In this document: piece by piece, positions 28,107 through 37,832 of the stretch | Position numbering within the stretch: the stretch's first letter is position 1 | How the letters are laid out: each line of letters begins with the position of its first letter | Source: Pseudochelatococcus contaminans | GTDB lineage: Bacteria; Pseudomonadota; Alphaproteobacteria; Rhizobiales; Beijerinckiaceae | Reading direction: 5' to 3' | DNA length: 64,000 bases | Assembly: GCF_014195635.1 (NCBI RefSeq) | Contig: NZ_JACICC010000003.1 | Coordinates: 186,001-250,000 of the forward strand | The notes under the pieces: generated by a model | Seen by the model: the letters and a program-made list of their open reading frames with translations, nothing else | What the model was told of the DNA's origin: nothing | The model's database searches: none | Program-made: the position numbers and the translations under genes

Positions 28107-28667
28107 ATGGCAGGATTGTCACGTCGGGGCTTCCTCTTTGCCGGAGGCGCGCTCGCTGTTTCCGGGACCGCGCTTCTGGGAGGGTGTGCCGCTCCCGGAG
28201 ATCTGCGCCTTTCGCCGGAGGCGGCTTCAAACCTGCGGCTGCGGTCCATCACCGTTGATGTGTCGCCGCTCGTATCGCGCGGCCTGGCCCCGTGGGCGAA
28301 ACTGGCCAAATCCACCATTGAGCCGGAACTGGCGCGGTTGTTCGCCTCCCGGCTTGTCCCGAGTGACAAGCGCGCGGACAGGCTGGTAGTGCGGGTGGAT
28401 GCGATCACGCTGGCGTCATGGGCCGGCGATGCCAGCGGCGGTGGGCGCTGGGCAAACAGTGGCGGCGGCAGCACCGACTATATGGAAGGCGATGCTATCG
28501 TCATCGGCCCCGATGGCGCAGAGAAAGCGCGTCGGCGTATTCTGTTGGCCTTGCCGTCGAGCTTCTCTGGCGCGTGGTATCTGCCCGACATCGACACGCG
28601 CCGCGTGATCGGACTGTCGCGCGTCTTCGCCCGGTGGGTGCCGGATCGCCTGCTCGGCCGCAACTGA
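28107..28667 (+). CDS. lipoprotein with twin-arginine-like signal, unknown function
   Basis: A 186-residue exported protein. The N-terminus MAGLSRRGFLFAGGALAVSG resembles a twin-arginine signal, and LLGGC at 23-27 is a lipobox with Cys27 as the lipidated residue. The mature part has beta-rich segments such as LRLRSITVDVSPLV and DRLVVRVDAITLASW, then a glycine/serine-rich loop and a C-terminal RVFARWVPDRLLGRN. It may belong to a group of small alphaproteobacterial lipoproteins of unknown role; I do not recognise a named family. GGGGTGGA lies just before the ATG. It is convergent with the Lrp-type gene. Confidence 0.7.
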   Translation: MAGLSRRGFLFAGGALAVSGTALLGGCAAPGDLRLSPEAASNLRLRSITVDVSPLVSRGLAPWAKLAKSTIEPELARLFASRLVPSDKRADRLVVRVDAITLASWAGDASGGGRWANSGGGSTDYMEGDAIVIGPDGAEKARRRILLALPSSFSGAWYLPDIDTRRVIGLSRVFARWVPDRLLGRN

Positions 28668-28769
28668 CGGACGACATGATCCGGTGGCAGCGGGAACCGG
28701 CGGGATTTCGTCAGATCTCGCGGCTTGCTGTCCCGGTTCAAATGCCATGCGTCGTTGAATGCGGCCTGT

Positions 28770-29258
28770 TTAGTCGATATTTTCCAGCGGCACGGGCGGC
28801 GCATCCTTGACATGGGCGACGGTGAGCGCGGTGCGGACGTTGCGTACATTCGGCAGCGACGTGAGGTCCAGCACCAGCTTCTGAAACGAGTTGAGATCGC
28901 GCGCAACGCACTTCAGCAGAAAATCGATGTCGCCGGACAGCGACCAGCATTCACGCACGATTGACCATGTGCGGATATAGCCCTCGAAACGGGCAAGATC
29001 CTGCCCGGCCTGGCTGGATAGTTGCACCATGGCAAAACAGGTGATGTCGAACCCGAGGCGCTTGCCATCGAGGAGGGCGCGATAGCCGCGAATGATGCCG
29101 GCCTCTTCCAGCGCCCGCACCCGGCGCAGGCATGGCGGGGCGGACAGCCCGGCGCGGCGCGCGAGCTCTACATTTGTCAACCGCCCGTCGTTCTGCAATT
29201 CCTTCAGGATCTTCCAGTCGGTCGCGTCGAGTTCGATGGGCAGGTTATCGGGGGACAA
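28770..29258 (-). CDS. Lrp/AsnC family transcriptional regulator
   Basis: A 162-residue DNA-binding protein. The winged helix shows LDATDWKILKELQNDGRLTNVELARRAGLS and PPCLRRVRALEEAGIIRGYRALLD. The C-terminal ligand-binding RAM domain shows ECWSLSGDIDFLLKCVARDL and VLDLTSLPNVRNVRT. The TTG at 29258 has AAAGGA nine bases upstream; a GTG at 29282 without a ribosome site is the other option. An Lrp gene near trxB and a LysR gene is the arrangement known around lsrB in Sinorhizobium. Amino-acid sensing is expected. Confidence 0.9.
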   Translation of the reverse strand: MSPDNLPIELDATDWKILKELQNDGRLTNVELARRAGLSAPPCLRRVRALEEAGIIRGYRALLDGKRLGFDITCFAMVQLSSQAGQDLARFEGYIRTWSIVRECWSLSGDIDFLLKCVARDLNSFQKLVLDLTSLPNVRNVRTALTVAHVKDAPPVPLENID

Positions 29259-29593
29259 GCGGTGTGTTCCTTTGGTGATCACGGCGCATCGGCGTGCCGG
29301 GAGCGTTTCAGTCAGCAGGAATAATGTCTTGAAGGTTTTTTTGTGGAATGGAAGCGTTCAATGTCTGAATTTCACATCTTCCTGATATCACGGTCTGACA
29401 GGCAAGGCAGCGTGTTTGTGCAGGACTTCGTACAAGGCGCTCTGCAAGCCTGAACGGAAATTTTGCCGCAGCATTCATCATCACGATTGGCGGCGGATAT
29501 TGCTCCGTCTGCTGCATTTTTGTCAAGCGCTGCATGAAACTGCTGTTTGTATTACTTCATATTGACTGCCAGATTGATAATAAAGGTGTCGCT
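29259..29593. promoter_or_regulatory. divergent region between Lrp and GGDEF genes
   Basis: A 335-bp region that must hold promoters for the Lrp gene (leftward) and the diguanylate cyclase (rightward). AT-rich patches lie at 29330-29400. No defined operator could be assigned. Confidence 0.3.
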
Positions 29594-30652
29594 GTGCCTG
29601 ATGACATCATGTTTTCCCAGTTTGTCGATACATTGCGTAAAGAGAAAAGCCTTGAAGGCGCTGTCCGCCGCTTTCTGGGGCTGATCGAATTTTCAACCGG
29701 CCTCGAATCGGCATATCTGACGCATATCGACTCGAGTCTTCATGTTCAGACCATCCTGTTCGCGCGCAACACCGGCAGCTTCGTCATTCCGGAGGGGCTT
29801 TCGGTGCCATGGGGCGACACGCTCTGCAAGCGAGCTTTGGATGAATCATGCATTTTTTCTGACGATGTTCCGGGCCGATGGGGCGACAGTAAAGCGGCAC
29901 GGCAGTTGGGTGTGCAGACTTTTGCGAGCATACCAGTTCACGTCGATGACTCGCTTTACGGCACGCTTTGCGCAGCCAGTTCACGCCGGAAGGCGATTGA
30001 CAGCCGCAACCGCCGCCTGCTGGCAGTGTTCAGTGAGGTCATCTCGATGTATCTGGAACGTGAGCTGCTGTTGAACCAGTTGACGGATGCCAACCTCCAA
30101 CTGGAGGAGGTAGCGCGTGTCGATCCGCTCACCGGACTGTCGAACAGGCGGCATTTAATGGCTGAAATGGGACGGATCTGGTCGTTCATGCGCCGGGAAA
30201 ACCGGCCCGTTCTCGTTGCTTTCATTGATCTTGACGGCTTCAAGAGCATCAATGACCAATACGGACACGATGTCGGTGACGAATTTCTCGTTGCGATCGC
30301 CAAACGCCTCAAAGGCGCTATACGGCCCTATGATCTGGCCGCGCGCTTCGGTGGCGACGAGTTCGTCGTCGTCTCCGCCATCGACGCGGACGAAGACCAG
30401 CCCACGACCGCGAGGGAAAGCCTCAGGGGTCGCCTCGAAGCCAGTACGCTCGGGCCATTCGAGCTGCCATCCCTGAAGCTCGACTATGCGGGCGCCAGTG
30501 TCGGGATCGTCGATGCCGCCGTCAACGATCTCTCGCCGGAGCAGGCTGTCAAGCGCGCCGACGAGGCGATGTACATGGTCAAGAGCCGGCGGCGGAGCCT
30601 GATGGCCAAAGATCCGCGCGGGGCTTGCCAGCCGGAAGGCAACGCGAGATGA
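29594..30652 (+). CDS. GAF-GGDEF diguanylate cyclase
   Basis: A 352-residue soluble protein predicted to make cyclic di-GMP. A GAF sensor domain fills about residues 15-165, then a helix (LLNQLTDANLQLEEVARVDPLTGLSNRR) joins it to the GGDEF domain. The active-site loop is RFGGDEF and the product-inhibition site RPYD sits five residues before it, so both catalysis and feedback should be intact. The GTG at 29594 has AAAGGTG five bases upstream; an ATG at 29534 would add 20 non-conserved residues. There is no EAL domain and no membrane segment. Confidence 0.88.
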   Translation: MPDDIMFSQFVDTLRKEKSLEGAVRRFLGLIEFSTGLESAYLTHIDSSLHVQTILFARNTGSFVIPEGLSVPWGDTLCKRALDESCIFSDDVPGRWGDSKAARQLGVQTFASIPVHVDDSLYGTLCAASSRRKAIDSRNRRLLAVFSEVISMYLERELLLNQLTDANLQLEEVARVDPLTGLSNRRHLMAEMGRIWSFMRRENRPVLVAFIDLDGFKSINDQYGHDVGDEFLVAIAKRLKGAIRPYDLAARFGGDEFVVVSAIDADEDQPTTARESLRGRLEASTLGPFELPSLKLDYAGASVGIVDAAVNDLSPEQAVKRADEAMYMVKSRRRSLMAKDPRGACQPEGNAR

Positions 30653-30662
30653 TCGCGTCGCC

Positions 30663-31754
30663 ATGCTGACTCCGCCTGCCTGCTCCGGAAATGAAATCGC
30701 TCCGCACGCGCCGCTTTCGCCAAACGCCGCCAGTTCCCGCGGCGGCGCGACGTGCTGGGTGCTGACAGACGGCAAGGCCGGAGACGAAATGCAGTGCCTC
30801 GGCGTCGCCCAGGCTGTGGCGGAGCGTATGCCGGTGGGGGAGATCGTGGTGCGGCGGGTGCGTCCGCGCCCGCCTTATGTGTGGTTGATGCCCCGCGGCG
30901 GGATCGATCCGCGCGAGGCGCCATCACGGCCGGGATCGCCGATCGCGCCGCCGTTTCCCGATATCCTGATTGCCTCCGGCCGGCGCGCGGTGCCCTATAT
31001 GCGGGCGGTGGCGCGCGCATCGAAAGGCCGCACGTTCACGGTTTTCCTCAAAGATCCGCGCATCGGCGCGCGCGCTGCCGATATCATCTGGGTGGCCGAG
31101 CATGACAGATTACGCGGTGACAACGTGCTCGTCACATTGACGGCGCCGCACCGGGTGTCGCAAGGGCTTCTTGAGGCGGCGCGGCGAGGGCCGCCGGCGG
31201 CGCTGGCAGGGCTGCCCCATCCGCGTGTTGCCGTGCTGGTTGGCGGCAACAGTCGTCATCACACGTTTTCCGATGCTGATGTCGCGGCCTTCCTGTCGCA
31301 CCTGGAGGCAGTAACGCGGCAGGGCGTGGCGCTGATGGCCACGGTGTCGCGGCGCACGCCGGCCGCGTTGACGCAGGGGCTGCGGCGCATCGTTTCTGAA
31401 ACCAACGGGTATTTGTGGGATGGCAGCAGCGCCAATTCTGCGGATAATCCTTATATCGCCTTGCTGGCGCTTGCGGATTGGGTTGTCGTCACAGCGGATT
31501 CGTCCAATATGATGGGCGAAGCTGCGGCGACCGGCAAACCTTTGCTGGTCTTCGAACCATCCGGGGGACACGCGAAACTCAGAGCTTTTCTCGGCGGGCT
31601 GGAAAAGTGCGGTATCGCACGTCCGCTGCGCGGAAGGCTTGAAGGTGATGCATACCCCCCGCTAGATTCAACGGAAACGGTTGCGGACGCGATCGTCCGA
31701 TCCTTCGCTTCCCGCCGCGCTCGCCCTTTGGCGGATGCAGGCGGAACGCCCTGA
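30663..31754 (+). CDS. mitochondrial fission ELM1-like family protein
   Basis: A 363-residue protein with the features of the Mito_fiss_Elm1 family: [21 protein letters not shown] near the start, [36 protein letters not shown], and [33 protein letters not shown]. The fold resembles GT-B glycosyltransferases, and a sugar-nucleotide ligand is conceivable. Plant ELM1 affects mitochondrial division; the bacterial role is not known. The gene lies 10 bp after the cyclase and 11 bp before trxB, so the three are probably one operon. Confidence 0.85.
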   Translation: MLTPPACSGNEIAPHAPLSPNAASSRGGATCWVLTDGKAGDEMQCLGVAQAVAERMPVGEIVVRRVRPRPPYVWLMPRGGIDPREAPSRPGSPIAPPFPDILIASGRRAVPYMRAVARASKGRTFTVFLKDPRIGARAADIIWVAEHDRLRGDNVLVTLTAPHRVSQGLLEAARRGPPAALAGLPHPRVAVLVGGNSRHHTFSDADVAAFLSHLEAVTRQGVALMATVSRRTPAALTQGLRRIVSETNGYLWDGSSANSADNPYIALLALADWVVVTADSSNMMGEAAATGKPLLVFEPSGGHAKLRAFLGGLEKCGIARPLRGRLEGDAYPPLDSTETVADAIVRSFASRRARPLADAGGTP

Positions 31755-31765
31755 ATGGAAATGTC

Positions 31766-32758
31766 ATGAGCCTTTCTGCTTCCTCCACGCCGGCCCCCGT
31801 CACTCCCGTCAAGGGGGGCGAGACGCATACGAAGTTGCTGATCGTCGGTTCCGGCCCGGCGGGATATACGGCAGCGATCTATGCCGCGCGTGCATTGCTG
31901 GAGCCGGTGCTGGTGTCGGGTCTGCAAGTCGGCGGGCAGCTCACGATCACGACCGATGTCGAGAATTATCCGGGGTTCGCCGACCCGATCCAGGGGCCGT
32001 GGCTGGTGGAACAGATGCGTTTGCAGGCGGAACATGTCGGCGCGCGGCTGGCGTCTGACATCATCGTTTCGGCGGATCTGTCGTCGCGTCCTTTCCGGCT
32101 GTTCGGTGACAGCGGGCACGTCTATCTCGGCGATGCGCTGGTGATCGCCACCGGCGCGCAGGCGAAGTGGCTCGGCCTGCCTTCGGAACAGGCGTTTCAG
32201 GGATTCGGTGTGTCGGCGTGCGCAACCTGTGACGGCTTCTTCTTCCGCAACCGCGAGGTTGTCGTGGTGGGCGGTGGCAATACGGCCGTGGAAGAAGCCC
32301 TCTATCTGGCCCAGATCGCCTCGAAGGTGACGCTGGTGCATCGGCGTGATTCGCTGAAGGCCGAGCGTATCCTGCAAGAGCGGCTGCTGGCGCATCCCAA
32401 GGTCGAGGTCATCTGGAATCACGTGCTTGAGGAAATCGTCGGTCAGGACCTGCCCCGCTCGGTGACGGGTGTGCGCCTGCGCGACGTGGCGTCTGGGGCT
32501 GTCAGCGAAATCAGCGCGGAGGGCGTGTTCATCGCCATCGGTCACAAGCCGGAAAGCGCGCTGTTCGCCGGCCAGCTCGATCTGACGCCCACGGGCTATG
32601 TCAGCGTGACACCCGGCAGCACGCAAACCAGCGTACCGGGTGTGTTTGCCGCTGGCGACGTGGCTGATGAGGTTTATCGGCAGGCCGTGACGGCGGCAGG
32701 GCTTGGCTGTATGGCCGCGCTCGATGCGGAACGCTGGCTTGCCGCCCAGGAGGCATAA
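31766..32758 (+). CDS. trxB: thioredoxin-disulfide reductase
   Basis: A 330-residue NADPH-dependent flavoenzyme that reduces thioredoxin. The FAD-binding start is [20 protein letters not shown] at about residues 21-40, the redox-active disulfide is CATCDG, the NADPH motif is [15 protein letters not shown], and the second FAD motif is [14 protein letters not shown] stands ahead of the ATG. It follows the ELM1-like gene by 11 bp, and a LysR regulator lies downstream as in Sinorhizobium, where that regulator takes part in redox control. Confidence 0.96.
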   Translation: MSLSASSTPAPVTPVKGGETHTKLLIVGSGPAGYTAAIYAARALLEPVLVSGLQVGGQLTITTDVENYPGFADPIQGPWLVEQMRLQAEHVGARLASDIIVSADLSSRPFRLFGDSGHVYLGDALVIATGAQAKWLGLPSEQAFQGFGVSACATCDGFFFRNREVVVVGGGNTAVEEALYLAQIASKVTLVHRRDSLKAERILQERLLAHPKVEVIWNHVLEEIVGQDLPRSVTGVRLRDVASGAVSEISAEGVFIAIGHKPESALFAGQLDLTPTGYVSVTPGSTQTSVPGVFAAGDVADEVYRQAVTAAGLGCMAALDAERWLAAQEA

Positions 32759-32912
32759 GAAGGCCGGAAAGCATGGCCGGGTGGCGGGCTGTGTCATGCT
32801 TTTGGTTCGTTCTGCCGGAAACCGGCTTTCATCAAAGATACGCGCTGGCAGCCTGATATCCGCTTGACGGTTGCAAATGATCGCATGGCGAGCGAAAACG
32901 TTGTAACTTATT

Positions 32913-32942
32913 AAAAAACCGCCCGACAAGGGTTGGGGCGGT
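32913..32942 (-). terminator. terminator-like hairpin read on the minus strand
   Basis: ACCGCCC (32918-32924) pairs with GGGCGGT (32936-32942), and a run of six A precedes it on the plus strand. Read on the minus strand this is a stem followed by six T, a proper intrinsic terminator, although both neighbouring genes are on the plus strand. Confidence 0.5.
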
Positions 32943-32989
32943 ATAACGCCGGGTCGTGGCTGCGGCGAAGAACGGGCAGGGGACGGGCC

Positions 32990-33880
32990 GTGGATTGGGA
33001 CAAGGTTCGAATTTTCTACACCGTGGCAGAAGCGGGAAGTTTCACACGGGCGGGTGAGGATCTTGGCCTGAGCCAGTCCGCCGTCAGCCGGCAGGTCAGT
33101 GCGCTAGAGCGCGACCTGCGCGCGCCGCTGTTCCATCGTCATGCGCGCGGGCTCATTCTGACCGAACAGGGCGAACTGTTGTTCAGAGCCGCCCGCGACA
33201 TGACCATGCGCCTCGAAACGACCCGCGCGCGGCTGTCTGAGTCGCGCGAGCGGCCTTCCGGCACCCTGCGCATCACCACCACCGCGGGGCTCGGCACCCA
33301 CTGGCTGGCCGCGCGGCTGGGCGAGTTCATGGATCTTTATCCCGATATCCGTGTCGAGCTGTTGCTGACCGACGATGAACTCGACCTGTCCATGCGCGAG
33401 GCGGACGTTGCCATCCGGCTGCGTCAGCCCGTGCAGGGCGATCTCATTCAGCGGCGGCTCTTCACAATTCATTTCCATGTGTACGCGGCAACCGAATATC
33501 TCAAGCACTTCGGGCAGCCGGAACGTCTGTCGGACCTCGACAACCACCGCATCCTGAGTTTCGGCGGCGGTGTGCCGCATTATATGCAGGCGGTGCACTG
33601 GCTGGCGACGGCGGGGCGTGATTCGAAAGATCCGCGTACCTGCCATCTGCTGGTAAACAATGTCAGTGCGCTGAAAAAGGCCGTCGAGAAGGGTGCAGGT
33701 CTTGGCGTGCTGCCGGATTATATCGTCGAGCCGGGGCTCGGGTTGGTCCGGCTGCTGGCGGATGTCGACATGCCGGCACTCGAAGCCTATCTGGTTTTCC
33801 CGGAAGAGATGAAAAACGTTGCTCGCGTGCAGGTTTTCCGGGACTTTCTGGTCACGAAAGCCCAGCGCTGGACCTATTGA
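32990..33880 (+). CDS. LysR family transcriptional regulator (LsrB-like)
   Basis: A 296-residue regulator. The N-terminal helix-turn-helix is WDKVRIFYTVAEAGSFTRAGEDLGLSQSAVSRQVSALE (given in two parts: residues 3-20 and 21-40), followed by the effector-binding domain with ITTTAGLGTHWLAARL and GLGVLPDYIVEPG. The GTG at 32990 is chosen because AGGGGA precedes it; the open frame reaches a TTG at 32933. Its place after trxB with an AbcR-like sRNA just downstream matches Sinorhizobium lsrB, a redox- and envelope-linked regulator, so an LsrB-like role is inferred. Confidence 0.87.
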   Translation: MDWDKVRIFYTVAEAGSFTRAGEDLGLSQSAVSRQVSALERDLRAPLFHRHARGLILTEQGELLFRAARDMTMRLETTRARLSESRERPSGTLRITTTAGLGTHWLAARLGEFMDLYPDIRVELLLTDDELDLSMREADVAIRLRQPVQGDLIQRRLFTIHFHVYAATEYLKHFGQPERLSDLDNHRILSFGGGVPHYMQAVHWLATAGRDSKDPRTCHLLVNNVSALKKAVEKGAGLGVLPDYIVEPGLGLVRLLADVDMPALEAYLVFPEEMKNVARVQVFRDFLVTKAQRWTY

Positions 33881-33969
33881 TGGCGATGGGTACAAATGCA
33901 CCTATCTACGCAAATGATGGGATAAGAGTGCTATGCATTATGTGCATGCCCGTTATGTAGCCTGTTGCA

Positions 33970-33998
33970 TTGCAAAAAGGCACGAATGGAGGCATTCT
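33970..33998 (+). promoter_or_regulatory. possible promoter of the AbcR-like sRNA
   Basis: TTGCAA at 33970-33975 and CATTCT at 33993-33998 are 17 bp apart, placing the start near 34004, right at the base of stem 1. The -10 match is poor. Confidence 0.35.
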
Positions 33999-34003
33999 GA
34001 CCT

Positions 34004-34134
34004 TGGTTGAAACCGATGAGTTCCGCACCTCCTCCCGGCGTAGAGCTCGTTTCAACCGTTCCCCTCTGGAAGTTCCAGCTTAGCTGGAGCTACTTTCAGG
34101 CCGGATTCCCAGGTGGGATCCGGCCTCTTTTTTT
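34004..34134 (+). ncRNA. AbcR-like (alpha-r15 family) trans-acting small RNA
   Basis: About 130 nt with three hairpins in the order known for AbcR RNAs. Stem 1 is a perfect 9-bp GGTTGAAAC/GTTTCAACC (34005-34013 with 34049-34057) whose loop shows CCTCCTCCC at 34028-34036, an anti-Shine-Dalgarno sequence. A second unpaired CCCCTCTGG follows at about 34061-34069. Stem 2 is TCCAGC-TTA-GCTGGA. Stem 3 is a terminator (34098-34126) ending in seven T. The RNA lies just after a LysR gene, the recalled setting of abcR genes in rhizobia. AbcR RNAs repress ABC-transporter mRNAs with Hfq. Family assignment is by fold, motif and context. Confidence 0.72.
34098..34134 (+). terminator. Rho-independent terminator of the AbcR-like sRNA
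   Basis: AGGCCGGATTCCC and GGGATCCGGCCT form a 12-bp stem with one bulged T and an AGGT loop, followed by CTTTTTTT. It is the strongest intrinsic terminator in this part of the window. Confidence 0.92.
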
Positions 34135-34482
34135 GTTTTGTCGTGACAATTGGCCGCAGTTAACGTTTTTGGCGCTTCCGCTATAAACGTGGAGTGGTCA
34201 GACTCATATATTTCACAATGAGCCTCGCGCGCATGGATTAATTGCCAAATTATGGCGATATTTGTTCTATTTCCGCTCTGATGTGTGAAAATGATATTCA
34301 GATCGGCCATCGGGCTGCTGAAAAAATAGTCTTTTGCGCTGCAATATATGCCGGTCCTGCATAGCGCGCAGGGCGCCGGCGGGTGTGGAATGCCGCAAGT
34401 CGTTTTATAATGATGGTTGCCGCCCTCGGGTTTTGAACCAGATTTGAGGCCGCATTTCGCGATATAATCACACCCGGAGACG
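34135..34482. other. AT-rich spacer after the sRNA, no gene recognised
   Basis: About 350 bp, lower in GC than its surroundings. A minus-strand open frame (34080-34523) crosses the sRNA terminator and has odd composition, so it is not accepted. A second tandem AbcR copy, as known in some rhizobia, was looked for and not found: there is no other CCTCC-bearing hairpin here. Confidence 0.4.
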
Positions 34483-35103
34483 ATGCGTTCCAAAATGACC
34501 CGTTCCAAAGTGACCCGTTTCATGACGGAGATGGATAAAGCCGCTGCTGGCCTGCTTTATGACGCTAATTATGATCCCCACATTCTCGAACAACGCCGCG
34601 CCGCCAAGCGCCTTCTGCACGAACTGAACGGGCTGCATCCGGACGATGAGGCGCGCAGGGATGACCTGTTGAAGCGCTTGCTGGGAAAAACCGGAGAGCG
34701 GCTTGTGGTGGAATGGGGCTTTTACTGCGATTACGGTTTCAACATCGAAGTCGGCGAAAATTTTTACGCCAACGTCAATCTGGTCATCCTCGACGGTGCG
34801 AAGGTGGTGATCGGCAGCAATTGTTTCATCGCGCCGAACGTCGGCATCTATACTGCCGGCCATCCGCTCGATAGCGAGCGTCGCAATATGGGGCTGGAAT
34901 ATGCCCATCCGATAACAATAGGTGATGATGTATGGATCGGGGCCGGTGTGTCCATCTTGCCGGGGGCGAGAATCGGCTCCGGTACGGTTGTCGCCGCTGG
35001 CTCGGTCGTGCGCGGTGAGATCCCGGATGGCGTTATCTGCGGCGGCAACCCGACCAGGGTGATCCGCGCTATCCTGCCTGAAGACGGTTTGCGTTATCGG
35101 TGA
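34483..35103 (+). CDS. maltose/galactoside O-acetyltransferase-like sugar acetyltransferase
   Basis: A 206-residue left-handed beta-helix acetyltransferase of the LacA/Maa/NodL kind, using acetyl-CoA. The N-terminal cap (MTEMDKAAAGLLYDANYDP... RRAAKRLLHELN) matches the maltose acetyltransferase domain. The hexapeptide repeats run from about residue 85, with the catalytic His in TAGHPLD and IGDDVWIGAGVSILPGARIGSG near the end. GGAG lies just before the ATG at 34483. The first 13 residues contain a five-residue repeat (RSKMT, RSKVT, RFMT) from a 15-bp tandem duplication; ATG 34522 is an alternative start. The acceptor sugar is unknown. Confidence 0.88.
   Translation: MRSKMTRSKVTRFMTEMDKAAAGLLYDANYDPHILEQRRAAKRLLHELNGLHPDDEARRDDLLKRLLGKTGERLVVEWGFYCDYGFNIEVGENFYANVNLVILDGAKVVIGSNCFIAPNVGIYTAGHPLDSERRNMGLEYAHPITIGDDVWIGAGVSILPGARIGSGTVVAAGSVVRGEIPDGVICGGNPTRVIRAILPEDGLRYR
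34492..34521. repeat. 15-bp tandem duplication inside the acetyltransferase N-terminus
   Basis: TTCCAAAATGACCCG is followed directly by TTCCAAAGTGACCCG, one mismatch. It is in frame and adds the residues RSKMT/RSKVT near the start of the protein. Confidence 0.75.
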
Positions 35104-35174
35104 AAGCGCACGGCCTTCACCGATGACGGATTGATGGAGCGCCTGTTCTGCCTGGGTCAGAACGACGAAACGCT

Positions 35175-36119
<945 letters not shown>

Positions 36120-36679
36120 CCGGCCATTTCCTTGTTCGGTTCAACGTGCGACAGGTGGCGAACCAGCCGGGTGCCGGTATCGCGGGGCAGGACGGCTTTG
36201 ATGAGGGAAAACCGCCCCGTGCTGTTTGATCGTTCGCGCATGACCCCGAAAATAATCGAAACCTATCATGGTCATGCGCATGCGTGTCAGCCATATGCCA
36301 TTTTCGGGCACACGCACTGACTCCGACGCGCACATATCAGCCGTGGCGCGCGCGAACAATAGTCACGATCACAAATTGGTGGCAATCGCATAGCCGATCC
36401 TGCGTTCATGCATATGCGACTGATGGCCGGGCAGGCGGCAGGCCGTTGAAATATAATGTGCATGGAAGGCGGGCAGACTTCGGCGAGCCACAAGCGGCGG
36501 CATTATACATGAGCGAATATTAACTTGTCTCGCATTGCTGCCGCGATGCACAATAGCTGCGAAAATTGGCCGCATCCGTCGGTTTCGCTCGGTGGCGGCT
36601 GTCCGGTTTTGTCTGCGTGACACGTTATGTCCGCGAAATGCCGGGGGTCGGGTTCTGGGCTGGCCTCGGGGGGCACCAT
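36120..36679. promoter_or_regulatory. divergent region between prs and the RND operon
   Basis: About 560 bp shared by prs (leftward) and the RND adaptor (rightward). It has mixed composition with many NdeI-like CATATG words but no clear operator or small gene. No regulator gene adjoins this pump. Confidence 0.3.
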
Positions 36680-37822
36680 ATGAGCAGATTGCTGAAAGCC
36701 GGAGGGCTGCTGCTGATTCTGGCCGCCGCCGGCTGGTTCGTGGCCGATCAGAATGACGGACGCCTCGCGGGGCTGTTGGGAGGCCCATCGCTTTTGCGCA
36801 CGCCGGCGCAGGCCACGCCCGGCGCCACGCCAGCCGCCGATTCGCCGCCTCCCGCCACGACCGTCCGCCGCTCCGCGCCGGTGGAAACCGCCACTGTGCG
36901 ACGTGGTGAAGCCGCGGCGGACATTCACACCGTCGGCAGCCTGCAATCGGACGAAAGCGTCCTGATATCGTCGGAAATTGCCGGCCGTGTCGCCGAGATC
37001 AGCTTCAGCGAAGGCGAGCATGCAGCGGCGGGTGATGTGCTCGTGCGCCTCGACTCCGCGCTGACGCAGGCGGAACTCGACGATGTTCGTGCCCGGTTGT
37101 CGCTGGCTGAAGCCAATCACGCCCGCACCAGCCAGCTTGCGCGCGGCGGCAACGCCACCCAGCGCGCCAACGATGAGGCCGTGGCCGAATTGGCCACCGC
37201 CCGCGCGGCACTGGCGCTGGCCGAGGCGCGATTCGACAAGCTTTCCATTCGTGCGCCGTTTTCGGGCGTTCTGGGCGTGCGCAAGGTCTCGCCGGGGGCT
37301 TATCTCAACCCCGGCGTGGAGGTTGTGAATCTGGAGAAGATCGATCAGTTGAAGGTCGACTTCAAGGTGCCGGAAACCTATCTGGCGCGTGTGCGGGTGG
37401 GGCAGTCGCTTGAGTTGACCGTCGACGCCTTGCCGGGCCGCACCTTCGCGGGCGCGATCTATGCCATCGATCCGCAGGTGGATGTCAATGGCCGCGCGCT
37501 GCGCATCCGCGCCCGGCTGGACAATCCGGAGCTGCTGCTGCGTCCCGGCCTGTTCGCGCGCATCGCGATCAAGAACATGCAGGTGCAGGAAACCGTGTAC
37601 GTGCCTGAAGAGGCGATCGTGCCGCGCGGGAATGCGGCCTTCGTCTACCGTATCGCGGACGGACGGGCCGTCGAGACGCCCGTGCGGCTTGGCGCGCGGC
37701 TTGCCGGCGCGGTCGAGGTACTCGAAGGCCTGAGCGACGGGGCCGAGGTGGTGACCGCAGGCCAGCACCGCCTCAGCGACGGCGCCGCCGTCGAGGTGGT
37801 GGCGGCATCCGGCCAGATCTGA
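36680..37822 (+). CDS. RND efflux periplasmic adaptor (membrane fusion protein)
   Basis: A 380-residue adaptor linking an inner-membrane RND pump to an outer-membrane channel. It has an N-terminal anchor (LLKAGGLLLILAAAGWFVA), a proline/alanine-rich linker, the first lipoyl half (SVLISSEIAGRVAEISFSEGEHAAAGDVLVRLD), an alpha-hairpin, the second lipoyl half (IRAPFSGVLGVRKVSPGAYL), then beta-barrel and membrane-proximal domains. The ATG at 36680 is preceded by a G run at normal spacing; the open frame extends upstream without a signal. It is 10 bp ahead of the pump gene. No local regulator or outer-membrane factor is present. Confidence 0.9.
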   Translation: MSRLLKAGGLLLILAAAGWFVADQNDGRLAGLLGGPSLLRTPAQATPGATPAADSPPPATTVRRSAPVETATVRRGEAAADIHTVGSLQSDESVLISSEIAGRVAEISFSEGEHAAAGDVLVRLDSALTQAELDDVRARLSLAEANHARTSQLARGGNATQRANDEAVAELATARAALALAEARFDKLSIRAPFSGVLGVRKVSPGAYLNPGVEVVNLEKIDQLKVDFKVPETYLARVRVGQSLELTVDALPGRTFAGAIYAIDPQVDVNGRALRIRARLDNPELLLRPGLFARIAIKNMQVQETVYVPEEAIVPRGNAAFVYRIADGRAVETPVRLGARLAGAVEVLEGLSDGAEVVTAGQHRLSDGAAVEVVAASGQI

Positions 37823-37832
37823 GGAGGCGGCA

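Noticed and set aside
34135-34482. Second tandem AbcR copy
   Set aside because: No second hairpin with a CCTCC loop or terminator was found in the spacer.
34080-34523. 147-residue open frame on the minus strand
   Set aside because: It crosses the sRNA terminator and the acetyltransferase start, has no ribosome site and has an amino-acid make-up unlike a real protein.
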